In this document: positions 13,640 through 13,817 of the stretch, one piece after another
How the letters are laid out: each line of letters opens with the position of its first letter
Position numbering within the stretch: the stretch's first letter is position 1
Assembly: GCA_023399635.1 (NCBI GenBank)
Contig: JAEWOP010000101.1
Location: 1-13,817 of the forward strand
DNA length: 13,817 bases
Direction: 5' to 3'
DNA from: Pseudomonadota bacterium
GTDB lineage: Bacteria; Pseudomonadota; Alphaproteobacteria; Rhizobiales; Rhizobiaceae
Notes under the pieces: generated by a model
Seen by the model: only the letters and a program-made list of their open reading frames with translations
What the model was told of the DNA's origin: nothing
Database searches by the model: none
Made by a program: the position numbers and the translations under genes

Positions 13640-13817
13640 TCATTGGGCCAGTGCATCCTGAAGATAGAGCTCCAGCGTTTTCGCCGTTCCCTCGGCCCAA
13701 AGCCTCTTCAGTGCATGCGAGAACCGCTGGCGGAAGAGCTCTGATCCGGCAACCTCGCCGAAGATCTCGTCGAACACAAGGAACGCCTCGGGGTTGTCCC
13801 GCGCTTGCTTGGCTGCA
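13640..13817 (-). CDS. polyol (mannitol/arabitol-type) 2-dehydrogenase, C-terminal end only
   Basis: The frame from the right edge to TGA at 13642-13640 gives 58 residues, including DNPEAFLVFDEIFGEVAGSE and RFSHALKRLWAEGTAKTLEL, a helical C-terminus like that of long-chain mannitol dehydrogenases (mtlK type). These NAD-dependent enzymes oxidise D-mannitol to D-fructose or D-arabitol to D-xylulose. The identification rests on this tail plus the neighbouring HAD and kinase genes, an arrangement known from rhizobial smo/mtlK sorbitol-mannitol loci. The catalytic part lies outside the window, so substrate and intactness cannot be judged. Confidence 0.65.
   Translation of the reverse strand, partial: AAKQARDNPEAFLVFDEIFGEVAGSELFRQRFSHALKRLWAEGTAKTLELYLQDALAQ

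Noticed and set aside
1..13817. Mobile elements, CRISPR arrays, tRNA genes or integration sites
   Set aside because: No transposase or integrase motif, regularly spaced repeat, or tRNA-like cloverleaf was seen on either strand by reading; a program scan was not possible.

Overview
The window looks like ordinary chromosome of an alphaproteobacterium in the Rhizobiales, most likely Rhizobiaceae (Rhizobium, Ensifer/Sinorhizobium or Agrobacterium relatives). The main reasons are a sitABCD manganese-uptake operon preceded by two Mur/Fur-type boxes of the rhizobial kind, a polyol-catabolism block (mannitol-type dehydrogenase, HAD phosphatase, FGGY pentulose kinase), GTG and TTG starts, and high-GC coding sequence with open antisense frames. 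The species cannot be fixed from this sequence. I see no tRNA, rRNA, IS element, phage gene, CRISPR array or replication origin.

Layout. Positions 1-485 (minus) hold a membrane-anchored protein of unknown function, cut off by the left edge and interrupted by an in-frame TAG, so it is called a pseudogene. Positions 486-681 are intergenic: 486-599 show nothing I can name, and 600-669 carry the sitA promoter and its two Mur boxes. Positions 682-4151 (plus) are sitA-sitB-sitC-sitD, a tightly overlapping ABC importer operon for Mn(II)/Fe(II). A hairpin at 4167-4192 ends the converging transaldolase gene tal (4218-5177, minus). Tal is divergent from a SorC-family sugar-responsive regulator (5356-6345, plus). 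Their 178-bp gap contains promoters in both directions and two palindromes that are candidate operators.

Positions 6342-10445 form a loose group of DNA-repair genes around a small membrane protein: an AraC-HTH/O6-alkylguanine-DNA methyltransferase (minus), a DUF2244 membrane protein (minus), endonuclease III nth (plus) and helicase recQ (minus). They are not one operon. Gene ends are tightly packed: the regulator and methyltransferase stops overlap at a CTAG, and the nth and recQ stops are 3 bp apart.

From 13817 down to 10521 (minus) runs the tail of a polyol dehydrogenase, a HAD hydrolase 9 bp further on, an FGGY kinase with a D-ribulokinase motif, and an EI24/CysZ-like membrane protein just upstream of recQ. 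The first three look like the distal end of a sugar-alcohol operon: oxidise a polyol to a ketose, then phosphorylate the ketose into the pentose phosphate pathway, where transaldolase also acts. No strong terminator is visible between the kinase gene and the EI24 and recQ genes.

No clearly new system was found. The points most worth checking are the amber-interrupted gene at the left edge, the palindromes in the tal/regulator gap, the possible leaderless nth transcript, and the substrate of the pentulose kinase.
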